Of a DNA stretch of 64,000 nt, positions 42,923 through 51,373 are shown piece by piece; the stretch's first letter is position 1; every line of letters starts with the position of its first letter. The translations under genes were made by a program, and so were the position numbers. The notes below the pieces were generated by a model. The model worked only from the letters and a program-made list of their open reading frames with translations, was not told the DNA's origin and did not search any database. Origin of the DNA: Bog-473 sp963704355 (GTDB taxonomy: Bacteria > Actinomycetota > Acidimicrobiia > Acidimicrobiales > RAAP-2); NCBI GenBank assembly GCA_963704355.1, contig OY969891.1, positions 2,108,001-2,172,000 on the forward strand, written 5' to 3'.

Positions 42923-43795
42923 GTGTCAATTGGTGCGCACGTACGGGCTGGGGGAGGGCTCTTGCCCGCGCTCCAACGTGGGAGCGAGATCGGGGCCGAC
43001 GTTGTCCAGGTCTTCGCGCAGAGCCCGCGAGCCTGGAAGCCGACTCTGTACAGCGACGACACGCTGCGCGCCTATCGCGAGACTCAGCAGGCCGAGGACC
43101 GGGTGCAGGCCACCTTTGGTCGCGTCACCCGCCTGGTGAACCTGGCGGCAGCAGATCACGAGATTCTAAACCGCTCGCGGCGCCGTTATGACTGCCAACT
43201 TTGCAATCGCGACCGCCATTGGGCGTCGGGTCTGGTCTTGCACCTGGGCAGCCACCGAGGCAGAGGTCTCGGGGCGGGCCTCGACCAGGTCGTCGAGGGA
43301 CTGCTGATGACCTTGTCCAGCCAGCCCGCGGGCGGGTGTCCCCTCGTACTCGAGAACACTGCTGGCTGTGGTGACACCGTCGGTCGGAGGTTCGAGGAAC
43401 TGGCGGCGATCATCGAGGCCGCGGGGAACGAGGGCCGACTCGGTTTCTGCCTCGACACCCAGCACCTGTAAGCGTCCGGAAGCGATTACGGCAGCATCGA
43501 GAAGTCGGACGAAGTGATGGCACGCTTCGCCGGGACCGTCGGGCTCGACCGATCGCGCTGCCTCTATCTCAATGACTCGAAGGTCGAGCTCGGCGCCAAC
43601 CGGGATCGCCACGAGAACGCTGGCGCGCGCGGCATCGGTGCCTTCGCGCTCGGAGCGTTCATTTCTCATACGGCGCTCGTCGGTGTGCCGGCCATCCTCG
43701 AGGTGCCGGGAGGCGGGCACGGCGCCCGGGCACAGGACGTGGCGGCGGGACGCGCCTTCCTCGCGCTGGGACTCGACGCGCGCCACCGGTCCTAA
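42923..43795 (+). pseudogene. nfo: Endonuclease IV, inactivated
   Basis: Endonuclease IV cleaves abasic sites in base-excision repair. GTG 42923 starts 'VSIGAHVRAGGGLLPALQRGSEIGADVVQVF'-type TIM-barrel sequence, and the end 'LVGVPAILEVPGGGHG' is also in frame. Two defects are visible. A segment at about 43160-43235 reads out of frame ('CQLCNRDRHWASG', where the neighbouring frame gives 'ANFAIATAIG'), so two compensating shifts are implied. An in-frame TAA at 43469 replaces a Trp codon position after 'CLDTQHL'. Metal-ligand motifs 'HLGS', 'LENTAG' and 'DTQH' remain. Confidence 0.82.
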
Positions 43796-43805
43796 GCTGA
43801 CGGTC

Positions 43806-45194
43806 GTGACGACGACACGCATCGAAAGCGACAGCATGGGGGAGATCGAGGTCCCGGTCGACCGCTATTGGGGGGCCCAGACCCAGCGTTCGCTGCACCA
43901 CTTCGACATCGGCATCGAGACGATGCCCAAGTCTTTGATCAGGGCGTTTGGGATCCTCAAGGGCGCCTCGGCCTCGGTGAACCACGACCTCGGCAAGCTC
44001 GACGACCAGCGGGCCGCCCTCATTGAGCAGGCAGCGGCCGAAGTCGCCAAGGGCGCGCTCGACGACCAGTTCCCGCTGCGCGTTTGGCAGACCGGCAGCG
44101 GCACGCAGACCAACATGAACGCCAACGAGGTGATCTCCAACCGGGCCATCGAACTGGCGGGCGGCGTCATGGGCTCGAAGGACCCGATCCATCCCAACGA
44201 CGACGTCAACATGTCGCAGTCGTCGAACGACACGTTTCCGACGGCGATGCACATCGCGGCGGTCGAAGAGATCGTGCACCGGCTCTTGCCCTCGGTCACC
44301 GCATTGCGTGACGCGCTGCACGAGAAGGAAGTTGCGTTCTCGGACATCACGAAGATCGGCCGCACGCACCTCATGGACGCGGTACCCCTCACTCTCGGTC
44401 AAGAGTTCTCGGGCTATGTCGCGCAGCTGACCGCGGACATCGGGCGCATCGAACAAACGCTGCCCGGTCTCTACGAGCTGGCGATCGGCGGTTCGGCGGT
44501 GGGCACAGGGCTGAACACCCATCCCGAGTTCGCCGAACGGGTGGCCAAGGCAATCGCCGACATGACCGGGCTGCCCTTCGTCACCGCAGCGAACAAGTTC
44601 GCGGCGCTCGCCGGCCACGACGCACTCGTCTTCACCCACGGCGCCCTCCGCACACTCGCGGTGTCGCTGATGAAGGTCGCCGACGATTTGCGCTGGCTGG
44701 GTTCGGGACCTCGGAGCGGACTGGGCGAGCTCCAGCTGCCCGAGAACGAGCCCGGGTCGTCCATCATGCCGGGCAAGGTCAACCCGACCCAGAGCGAGGC
44801 CATGATCATGGTGGGGATCCAGGTGATCGGGAACGACGTCGCCGTCACCACCGCCGGGAGCCGGGGCAATCTTGAGCTCAACGTCTGCAAGCCGGTGATC
44901 GCCTACAACGTGATGCAGTCGATCGCCTTGATGACCGATGCCTGCCGGACTTTCCGTGAGTTCGCGGTCGAGGGAATCAAGCCCAATTACGAGCAAATAG
45001 AGCGCCATCTGCGGAACTCGCTGATGCTCGTGACGGCCCTCAACCCGATCATCGGCTACGACAATGCGGCAAAGGTCGCCAAGAAGGCGCACCAGGAGCG
45101 CACGACGCTCCGTGAGGCCGCGATCGAGCTCGGCCTCCTCACGGCAGAAGAGTTCGACGCGGCCGTCCGGCCCGAGGACATGACGCACCCGTGA
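43806..45194 (+). CDS. fumC: Class II fumarate hydratase
   Basis: Interconverts fumarate and malate in the citric acid cycle; soluble homotetramer. The 462-residue product from GTG 43806 has 'VPVDRYWGAQTQRSL', the substrate-binding 'TGSGTQTNMNANEV', 'NDDVNMSQSSNDTFPTAMH' and the signature loop 'GSSIMPGKVNPTQSE' near residue 318. It is full length. The downstream pterin dehydratase overlaps it by 4 bases (GTGA). The frame is open upstream, overlapping the nfo pseudogene, but those residues are not conserved. Confidence 0.96.
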   Translation: MTTTRIESDSMGEIEVPVDRYWGAQTQRSLHHFDIGIETMPKSLIRAFGILKGASASVNHDLGKLDDQRAALIEQAAAEVAKGALDDQFPLRVWQTGSGTQTNMNANEVISNRAIELAGGVMGSKDPIHPNDDVNMSQSSNDTFPTAMHIAAVEEIVHRLLPSVTALRDALHEKEVAFSDITKIGRTHLMDAVPLTLGQEFSGYVAQLTADIGRIEQTLPGLYELAIGGSAVGTGLNTHPEFAERVAKAIADMTGLPFVTAANKFAALAGHDALVFTHGALRTLAVSLMKVADDLRWLGSGPRSGLGELQLPENEPGSSIMPGKVNPTQSEAMIMVGIQVIGNDVAVTTAGSRGNLELNVCKPVIAYNVMQSIALMTDACRTFREFAVEGIKPNYEQIERHLRNSLMLVTALNPIIGYDNAAKVAKKAHQERTTLREAAIELGLLTAEEFDAAVRPEDMTHP

Positions 45195-45517
45195 GTGAGC
45201 CCGTGCTGACCGAGTCCGACGTCGACGCTGCGGTCGACGAACAACATCTGAACTGGACCCGCGAAGGCGACGTGCTCACCACCACGGTCAAGTTGCACGA
45301 CTTCGCAGCGGCGCTGGCCTTCGTCAACGCCGTCGGTGCCGCGGCGGAGGCGGCCAACCACCATCCCGACATCGACATCCGCTGGAACAAGGTGCGCCTC
45401 GCGCTCACGACGCACGATTCGGGCGGGATCACGCTGCTCGACCTGGCATTGGCCGGCGCCATCGACCGGATGCGCCCCGATGTCCGCAGCGAGGACCCCA
45501 ACTCCGACGGCGGCTAA
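45191..45517 (+). CDS. Pterin-4a-carbinolamine dehydratase family protein
   Basis: A 108-residue PCD/DCoH-fold protein. The signature 'AAEAANHHPDIDIRWNKVRLALTTHD' (about 54-79) carries the catalytic His pair and the conserved Trp and Val. The N-terminal 'VDEQHLNWTREGDVLTTTVKLHDFAAALAFVNAV' completes the fold. In bacteria without phenylalanine hydroxylase the role is uncertain, perhaps in pterin recycling or molybdopterin pathways. GTG 45191 overlaps the fumC stop. Confidence 0.92.
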   Translation: MSEPVLTESDVDAAVDEQHLNWTREGDVLTTTVKLHDFAAALAFVNAVGAAAEAANHHPDIDIRWNKVRLALTTHDSGGITLLDLALAGAIDRMRPDVRSEDPNSDGG

Positions 45518-45530
45518 AGAGGCGCAGAAA

Positions 45531-45633
45531 GGCCCGGCCAGGGCCGGGCCTGTCTCATCATGGATGGCGTCGCCTCCACCGCGGCGGCGTCAAGGCTGCA
45601 CTGCGTCGACCTCCGGCCGGCCTTGACCCCGCC
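45531..45633 (+). repeat. Structured interspersed repeat, copy B
   Basis: Hairpin GGCCCGGCCAGGGCCGGGCC (45531-45550), linker 'TCTCATCATGGATGGCGTCGCCT', GGCGGCGTCAAGG, variable loop, CCTTGACCCCGCC. Same order as copies at 2552-2669 (opposite strand) and 57066-57171. It begins 14 bases after the pterin dehydratase gene, so the first hairpin may also terminate that transcript, although no T tract follows. Confidence 0.7.
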
Positions 45634-45678
45634 TGCCATGCCCGGGGGCTTCACAGCCGAGCATTACATCGCTCGGTA

Positions 45679-45728
45679 CTAAACAGGATGGTTGGCAGTT
45701 TTCACGGACGTCACCGGGGTCCGTGAAA
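45679..45728. repeat. AACTG palindromic box, site 2, with CACGGAC hairpin
   Basis: TAAACAGGATGGTTGGCAGTTTT is, reverse-complemented, nearly the same as AAAACTGCCAACGATCCTGTTTA at 57216. It runs into CACGGACGTCACCGGGGTCCGTG, a 7-bp-stem hairpin of which the right half also follows site 1. Role unknown. Confidence 0.55.
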
Positions 45729-45796
45729 CATCCCACCCGCCGTGTGAAACACACGGACACAGTGGCCCGCTGTTGAGTGCCCGGGTTGAGTGCCCG

Positions 45797-46621
45797 CTAA
45801 CCGACCGGCTCGAGCAACGCCGCCCGCAGCCCCTCGACCACCGCAGGCGGCGTCCCCAGGCCGGCCACATACGCGGGGACCGAGCCGTACTGCGCGCGCA
45901 GGTAGTCGAGCAGCGCTTCCATCTGTGCCGGCTCGGCCGAGAAGACCTCAGAAATCCCCTCGATCGTCTCGCGGCCCTCGGGGTACTTCACGAGGAGCTT
46001 GGCCCGCAGCCGGCCCATGGCCTCGCCGCTCAACGCGTAGTCGGCCACCACCGTCGACTCGTCGACCCCGAGCAGCGACAGCACCAACGCGGAGAGGACG
46101 CCGGTGCGGTCCTTGCCGGCGGTGCAGTGGAAAACGGCGGGCAAGGTGCCGGGCGACGCCAGGATCTCGAGCACCGAGCGGATGGGCCCACCCGCGTCGC
46201 TCAGCATCTCCTGGTATTGCGAGCCCAGCAGCCCGGGCCGGCGGTCGAACTCCTCGGCGTCGGGCAGCTTCTCGATGATGGGGAAGTGGTGAAAGGTCAC
46301 CGGGTGCGCGTCGACGTCGAAGCGCCCGCGTTCGAGCTCTTCTCCCGAACGCAGGTCGATCACGGTGCGGATGCCCAGCCCCCGCATGACGTCGAAGTCG
46401 GTTGCCGTGAGGTCGCCCAGGCCGTCGGCCCGGAACAACACCCGCCAGCGGGTCCGCAATGCGTCGCCGGCCGCATAGCCGCCGAGGTCGCGGAAGTTGA
46501 CCGCCCCCTCCAGCGGGATCAGCCGGTCGAGGGACCCGACGGCCCCGTCCCCGAGGCCACCTCCATCGCCCTCGCCGCCGTCGCCTCCTCCTCCGCCGCC
46601 TCCTCCTCCTCCGGCGCTCAC
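45797..46621 (-). CDS. Tyrosine/serine protein phosphatase
   Basis: A 274-residue phosphatase of the actinobacterial PtpB-like type. After GTG 46621 comes a long Gly/Asp-rich low-complexity lead (about 3-25), then 'LEGAVNFRDLGGYAAGDALRTRWRVLFRADGL', the usual beginning, and the P-loop 'VFHCTAGKDRTGVLSAL' with nucleophile Cys near 157. The start overlaps the pspAB stop (GTGA), making it the last gene of the pspA operon. Substrates may be phosphoproteins or phosphoinositides; not determinable from sequence. Confidence 0.9.
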   Translation of the reverse strand: MSAGGGGGGGGGGDGGEGDGGGLGDGAVGSLDRLIPLEGAVNFRDLGGYAAGDALRTRWRVLFRADGLGDLTATDFDVMRGLGIRTVIDLRSGEELERGRFDVDAHPVTFHHFPIIEKLPDAEEFDRRPGLLGSQYQEMLSDAGGPIRSVLEILASPGTLPAVFHCTAGKDRTGVLSALVLSLLGVDESTVVADYALSGEAMGRLRAKLLVKYPEGRETIEGISEVFSAEPAQMEALLDYLRAQYGSVPAYVAGLGTPPAVVEGLRAALLEPVG

Positions 46622-47190
46622 GAGACCGGCATGTCCCACATCGGGAACCAGCGAGACAGGTCCTGCTCCACCGGCAGGTCCGCCCCCACCATGGTGCGGA
46701 TGCGCAGCTCGAGCTCCGTGTCCCGGCGCTCCTTGGAGGCGTCGACCGGGGCGAAGGGGTAGAAGGTGCCCCGCTTGAACAGGTAAACGAGCCGGAACGG
46801 GCGCGCGTCCTCGGGAGCGTCGGGCCCGGGCACGAAACCGAAGACCGAGCACAGCAGCTGGGGACCCCAGCCGTTGTCCTGCAGCGTCGAGTTGGCCATG
46901 TGGATCTTGGTCACCAGCTCCTCGAGGTCGGGGTCGTCGAGCAAGAGCCAGCCGTAGTCGAACTTGTCGGTGGCGTGGCCGAAGCCGTCGCCCACCAGCT
47001 CGGAGATCTCCTTCTGCGCGTCCGCTGCGGCTTGACCCGGGGGTGGCTTCCAGCACACGCCGGCGTGGCCGGACGAGACCAGCCCGCCGGCGCTCTCGAG
47101 GGTCAGGGCCGCCGTCGGCAGCGCGAACAGCGCGTCGAGGTTGGCCCGGACGGGCTTGCTGCGCCCGAGGATGGTGTCGAAGAGGCCCAC
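46618..47190 (-). CDS. pspAB: PspA-associated protein PspAB
   Basis: A 190-residue protein beginning 'MGLFDTILGRSKPVRANLDALFALPTAALTLE', characteristic of PspAB proteins found with pspA and htpX in actinobacteria. It is mostly strand-rich ('LTLESAGGLVSSGHAGVCWKP', 'YGWLLLDDPDLEELVTKIHMAN'). Function is not established; context ties it to membrane-stress response. It lies 79 bases downstream of htpX on the same strand and overlaps the phosphatase gene. The PspAA component found in some operons is not seen. Confidence 0.88.
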   Translation of the reverse strand: MGLFDTILGRSKPVRANLDALFALPTAALTLESAGGLVSSGHAGVCWKPPPGQAAADAQKEISELVGDGFGHATDKFDYGWLLLDDPDLEELVTKIHMANSTLQDNGWGPQLLCSVFGFVPGPDAPEDARPFRLVYLFKRGTFYPFAPVDASKERRDTELELRIRTMVGADLPVEQDLSRWFPMWDMPVS

Positions 47191-47268
47191 GCCGGCGAGG
47201 GTAGCGCCTGGCGCGGCGGCGTCAGCCCGGCGCGCCGGCAGCCCGGTGCGAGGGCAGCCCGAAGGGAC

Positions 47269-48213
47269 TCAGCTGGCCTGGCCGAGCTGGCGCTCGAGCT
47301 GGTCCAGCTGCGCCAGCCGCTTCTCGAGCGTCGGGTGCGTCTGGAACAGCTGGCCGAAGCTGAAGCCCCCGCCTCCGCCCTGGGTGGCCCCGCTGGCCAC
47401 GGCAGGGGTGAAGAAGAAGGCGTTGAACGGCTCGGCGGCGCGCAGGTCCCGGGTCGGGATGCGCCCCATTTCGCCGGTGATCTTCACCAGAGCCGAGGCC
47501 AACAGCGAGGGGCGCCCGATCAGCAGGGCGCCCGACCGGTCGGCCGCCAGCTCGCGGTAGCGCGACAGCGCCATCGTGAGCAGGAAGCTCACGAAGTACA
47601 CGACCACCGAGGCCAGCAGCACGATCATTTCGACCAGCGCGGCCTGGCTCTGCTGGTTGTTGCCGCCGCGGCCGCCGCCGAAGAGCTCGGAGTAGAACAG
47701 CACCCGGGTCATCAGTCCGGCGATCATGCCGAGCCCGCTGGCGACCGTCATGACCGCGACGTCGCGGTGGGCGACGTGCGAGATCTCGTGCGACAGCACG
47801 GCCTCGACCTCGGGCTCGTCGAGCCGGCGCAGCAGCCCGCTCGTGACGCACACGACGGCCGACTTCGGGCTACGGCCCGTGGCGAACGCGTTCGGGATGT
47901 CGGTGGTGGCGATCGCCACCTTGGGCTTGGGCATGTCGGCCAGGGCGCAGAGCCGGTCGACCACGCCGTGCAGTTCGGGAGCCTGCTCGGGCGTGACCTC
48001 CTTGGCGTGCATGGCGTACATGGCGATCTTGGCGCTGAACCAGTACTGGCAGAAGATCAGCACGGCCGCGATGATCAGCACGAGGGAGTAGGACAGGCCG
48101 ACCGCGATCAGGATGCCGATCACGGCGCCGTAGAGAACGACGAGGAAGAACCCCGTCATGAGCATGCGATACGTCAGCCCTCGGTCGGGCTTGATGTTGC
48201 GTGAGATAGCCAT
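47269..48213 (-). CDS. htpX: HtpX family membrane zinc metalloprotease
   Basis: HtpX degrades misfolded membrane proteins. The 314-residue product has two N-terminal membrane segments ('LMTGFFLVVLYGAVIGILIAVG', 'LVLIIAAVLIFCQYW'-like), the zinc-binding 'VLSHEISHVAHRD' (His-Glu-X-X-His, about 139-151), further membrane segments near 160-215 and the downstream Glu ligand in 'RYRELAADRSGA'. ATG 48213 overlaps the pspA stop by one base (TGATG), so the two are translationally coupled. Confidence 0.95.
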   Translation of the reverse strand: MAISRNIKPDRGLTYRMLMTGFFLVVLYGAVIGILIAVGLSYSLVLIIAAVLIFCQYWFSAKIAMYAMHAKEVTPEQAPELHGVVDRLCALADMPKPKVAIATTDIPNAFATGRSPKSAVVCVTSGLLRRLDEPEVEAVLSHEISHVAHRDVAVMTVASGLGMIAGLMTRVLFYSELFGGGRGGNNQQSQAALVEMIVLLASVVVYFVSFLLTMALSRYRELAADRSGALLIGRPSLLASALVKITGEMGRIPTRDLRAAEPFNAFFFTPAVASGATQGGGGGFSFGQLFQTHPTLEKRLAQLDQLERQLGQAS

Positions 48214-48992
48214 CAGGCGCTCTCTCCTCCAGTTTCTGCAGTCTCTGCTTCTTCGGCCGCCGGAAGTGCGGCCGTGTCGGGAGCGCCGCCCCCGGTCCCG
48301 ATCTCGGCCTTCAAGGCGGCAAGTTCGTTGTCCACCTGTGAGGTGGTTGACACCCGGTCGAGCTGCTTCTGAATGTCGTCGACGGGTGTGGTGAGGTCGT
48401 TCAGGGCGCCGGACTCGAGCAGCTCGTCGATGGCGCCGGCCCGCGCCTGCATGGACTGGATCTTGTCCTGGGCGCGCTGCATGGTGGCACCGGCGGAGCC
48501 GATGGAGTCGGAAATGCCGGACACCGCCTCACCGACCTTGGTCTGGGCCTCGGCGGCGGTGTACGACGCCTTCATCGTCTCCTTCTGGGTGCGGAACCGT
48601 TCCACGCGCCCCTGCAGCGTCTGCGAGGTCTCGACGAGCTTCTGCTCCTGCTCGGTGATCTGGTCGTGCTGGGTCTTGAGCTCGACCAGCTGCTCGCCGA
48701 GCGCGGCCCGGCGGGACAGGGCCTCGCGGGCGAGATCCTCGTTGCCCTGTTGCAGCGCCGCCTTGGCCTGTCCCTGCAGCTTGTCGGCTTGCTTCTGCAA
48801 CCCCTGGGCCTGCAGCTCGATCCGTTTGCGGGCCGTCGCCACGTCCGCCACGCCCCGGCGGACCTTGGTCAATTGCTCGACTTGGCGCTCGTAGGAGAGG
48901 TCGAGCGTGTCGCGCGGGTCCTCCATCTTGTCCAGGGCCTTGTTCGCCTTGGACCGGAAGATGTCCGCGATCCGTCTGAACGTGCCTGCCAT
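48213..48992 (-). CDS. pspA: PspA/IM30 (Vipp1) family protein
   Basis: PspA/Vipp1 proteins are ESCRT-III-like and polymerise on stressed membranes. The 259-residue product starts 'MAGTFRRIADIFRSKANKALDK' (amphipathic helix), followed by a long coiled-coil hairpin ('ARKRIELQAQGLQKQADKLQGQAKAAL', 'KLVETSQTLQGRVERFRTQKETMKASYTAAEAQTKV'-type sequence) to about residue 215, and an Ala/Glu-rich tail. ATG 48992 is chosen over an upstream in-frame start. First gene of the pspA-htpX-pspAB-phosphatase operon and divergent from mca, with 76 bases between. Confidence 0.94.
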   Translation of the reverse strand: MAGTFRRIADIFRSKANKALDKMEDPRDTLDLSYERQVEQLTKVRRGVADVATARKRIELQAQGLQKQADKLQGQAKAALQQGNEDLAREALSRRAALGEQLVELKTQHDQITEQEQKLVETSQTLQGRVERFRTQKETMKASYTAAEAQTKVGEAVSGISDSIGSAGATMQRAQDKIQSMQARAGAIDELLESGALNDLTTPVDDIQKQLDRVSTTSQVDNELAALKAEIGTGGGAPDTAALPAAEEAETAETGGESA

Positions 48993-49068
48993 GTCTATCG
49001 AGCATACGGCCCAGAGGGGCATTGGTGGGCCCGGCGGCCCTGCGCAGGGCCCCCGCTAAGGTCGACCC

Positions 49069-49932
49069 GTGCCCGATCGCCTCTGCCTGCTGTGCGTCCA
49101 CGCGCACCCCGACGACGAGGCCTCCAAGGGCGCCCCCACCGTGGCCCGCTACCACGCCGAGGGGGTGCACACCGTCCTCGTCTGCGCCACCGGCGGCGAG
49201 GAGGGGGACATCCTGAACCCGGCCATGGACACCCCCGAGGTGCGGGCCGACATCGGGGCCGTCCGCATGGCCGAGCTGAAGGCCTCGACCGAGATCATCG
49301 GCTACGACGACACGATCCTCCTCGGCTACCGCGACTCGGGCATGCCCGACTCCGAGGCCAACGCCAACCCGGCCTCCTTCGGCCAGGCCCCGCTCGACGA
49401 GGCCGTCGGGCGCCTGGTCGCCGCCATCCGCCGCGAGCGCCCGCAGGTCGTCGTCACCTACGGCGAGGACCACGCTGGCTACCCCCACCCGGACCACATC
49501 CGGGTGCATGACATCTCCGTCCTGGCGTTCGACTCCGCCGGCGATCCGGACCGCTTCCCGGAGGCCGGGCCGCCGTTCGCCCCCTCCAAGCTCTACTACT
49601 CGGTGTGGCCGGCGGCGCGTTTCCGCCAGATCCACGCCAAGTTCGAGGAGCTCGGCCTGGAGTCACCCTTCAACGAGCAGTGGCTCGAGCGGTTGGAGCG
49701 CGACGAGAAGTTCACGACGACGATCGACATCGACGGGTATCAAGAGGTCCGGGCCGCGGCGCTGCGCGCCCACGCCACCCAGGTCGACCCGAACTCACCT
49801 TTCTGGTTCGGCCTGCCGCCCGAGGTCATGCGGGGCATCCACCCCACCGAGGAGTTCTTCCTCGCCCAGAGCCGGGTGGGCCCGACCGACGTGACCGAGG
49901 ACGACCTCTTCGCCGGGCTGCGCAGCGACTGA
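49069..49932 (+). CDS. mca: Mycothiol S-conjugate amidase-type LmbE deacetylase
   Basis: A 287-residue GlcNAc-PI deacetylase-family zinc enzyme. The zinc ligands are in 'CVHAHPDDEASKG' (H-P-D-D) and 'GYPHPDHIRVHD' (His pair). Length and the C-terminal block 'WFGLPPEVMRGIHPTEEFFLAQSRV' match Mca, which cleaves mycothiol S-conjugates in detoxification, better than MshB, but the two are close. GTG 49069. The presence of mycothiol chemistry fits an actinobacterium and the maleylpyruvate isomerase-like gene at 9522. Confidence 0.88.
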   Translation: MPDRLCLLCVHAHPDDEASKGAPTVARYHAEGVHTVLVCATGGEEGDILNPAMDTPEVRADIGAVRMAELKASTEIIGYDDTILLGYRDSGMPDSEANANPASFGQAPLDEAVGRLVAAIRRERPQVVVTYGEDHAGYPHPDHIRVHDISVLAFDSAGDPDRFPEAGPPFAPSKLYYSVWPAARFRQIHAKFEELGLESPFNEQWLERLERDEKFTTTIDIDGYQEVRAAALRAHATQVDPNSPFWFGLPPEVMRGIHPTEEFFLAQSRVGPTDVTEDDLFAGLRSD

Positions 49933-50108
49933 GGTTCGGCGAGCGGGTCTCCCGACCGGGACCGGGGGCGGCTGAAAGACACGATTGCATCGCCCAGGGG
50001 TCTCTTGTCGTCGGGAAATAGCGGTTGCGTGTTACCGTGCGTCAGCCGGTTTCGTTGATCGGCGGATGGGACGCGGTGGAGAAGATCGCGAAACGGTGGG
50101 AGGGACGA

Positions 50109-51152
50109 ATGCGCGGGCTGCGATCAGTTGGTCGGTTGGTATGGCAACGCGCCCGCGTGGCCGGCGCGGTCGCGATGGTGGCAGGACCGGCGCTCGTCGC
50201 CGCGATTGCCGCCGGGCCCATTGCCGCTTCGGCTGTCCCAGGGTCGGGGGCGCCCACCTGGATCGAATTGTCGCCAGCGACGAGCCCTCAGGCCCGAGCC
50301 GGGGCCGCAATGGCCTATGACCCGGCGACACGGACCATGGTCCTCTTCGGGGGCTATAACAACAGTGACGTCCATCTGAGGGACACCTGGACCTGGAACG
50401 GCACGACCTGGAGCAAGGCGTCGCCAACGACGAGCCCTCCGGCCCGGGCCGGGGCCTCCATGGCCTATGACCCGGCGACACGGACCATGGTCCTCTTCGG
50501 AGGCAGTCACACGAGCAACAGCAGCAGCAACCTCGCGGACACTTGGACCTGGAACGGCACCACCTGGAGCAAGGCATCGCCAGCGACGAACCCCTCTGCC
50601 CGTAACTACGCCTCGATGGCGTACGACCCGGCAACGGGGAACATGGTCCTCTTCGGGGGCGCCATTGCTGGCGGCTTCTCCCTCCGGGACACCTGGACCT
50701 GGAACGGCACGACCTGGAGCAAGGCGTCCCCCGCGGCGAGCCCTCCTGCCCGCTTCGGGGCATCGATGGCGTACGACACGGCAACGGGGAGCATGGTTCT
50801 CTTCGGGGGCGGCGTCCCCGTCCTCGGGGACACCTGGACCTGGAACGGCACCACCTGGAGCCTGGTGTCCCCCGCGACCAGCCCCTCCGCTCGCATAGAC
50901 GCTTCGATGGCCTTTGACCCTGCGAAACGAAACATGGTCCTCTTCGGCGGCGGCGACAACGACTTCAATCCCCTTCGGGAAACCTGGACCTGGAATGGCA
51001 CCACCTGGAGCAAGGTGTCGCCAACGACGAGCCCTCCGGCCCGAGCCGGCGCATCCATGGCCTACGACCCGGCGACGGGGAACATGGTCCTCTTCGGTGG
51101 CGGTGGCGGCAACTCAGGCACCAGCGTTCGCCGGGACACCTGGACGTGGTGA
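50109..51152 (+). CDS. Secreted Kelch-like repeat protein
   Basis: A 347-residue protein with a signal peptide ('ARVAGAVAMVAGPALVAAIAAGPIAASA', cleavage near 45). The mature part consists of six near-identical repeats of about 50-55 residues: 'P.ARAGASMAYDPATR.MVLFGG', then 'DTWTWNGTTWSKASP'. This is a Kelch/galactose-oxidase-type propeller. The last repeat stops at 'RRDTWTW' directly before TGA, so a blade is incomplete unless closed by the N-terminus. GGGAGGG precedes ATG 50109. The near-identical repeats could have been collapsed in assembly. Function unknown; extracellular. Confidence 0.83.
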   Translation: MRGLRSVGRLVWQRARVAGAVAMVAGPALVAAIAAGPIAASAVPGSGAPTWIELSPATSPQARAGAAMAYDPATRTMVLFGGYNNSDVHLRDTWTWNGTTWSKASPTTSPPARAGASMAYDPATRTMVLFGGSHTSNSSSNLADTWTWNGTTWSKASPATNPSARNYASMAYDPATGNMVLFGGAIAGGFSLRDTWTWNGTTWSKASPAASPPARFGASMAYDTATGSMVLFGGGVPVLGDTWTWNGTTWSLVSPATSPSARIDASMAFDPAKRNMVLFGGGDNDFNPLRETWTWNGTTWSKVSPTTSPPARAGASMAYDPATGNMVLFGGGGGNSGTSVRRDTWTW

Positions 51153-51373
51153 TCGCCTTAGCGACAGTCGTTCTCCATGCACAGCCATGAAGGATGCCGG
51201 CCGTGCATCTCGCTGCGCTGATGTTGTGCCGTTTCGACCACCAGATGTTCCACCAGGTGATGTCTTCAGATTGACGCCCTTGAGCGGCGCGGTGTGGTGG
51301 GTCGTGTCGATGCAGATGCGTTCTTCGCCCTCCAGCAGATCCGGATGAGCAGACGTTGAGGGCGAGACGGGAT

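Noticed and set aside
45797..47056. A longer phosphatase starting at 47056
   Set aside because: The upstream part overlaps pspAB in another frame and is Arg/Pro-rich; GTG 46621 overlapping the pspAB stop explains the gene better.
51180..51350. Transposase relic with 'ICIDTTHHTAPLKG' on the minus strand
   Set aside because: Suggestive of a DDE transposase strand but isolated; no second motif or inverted repeats were found.
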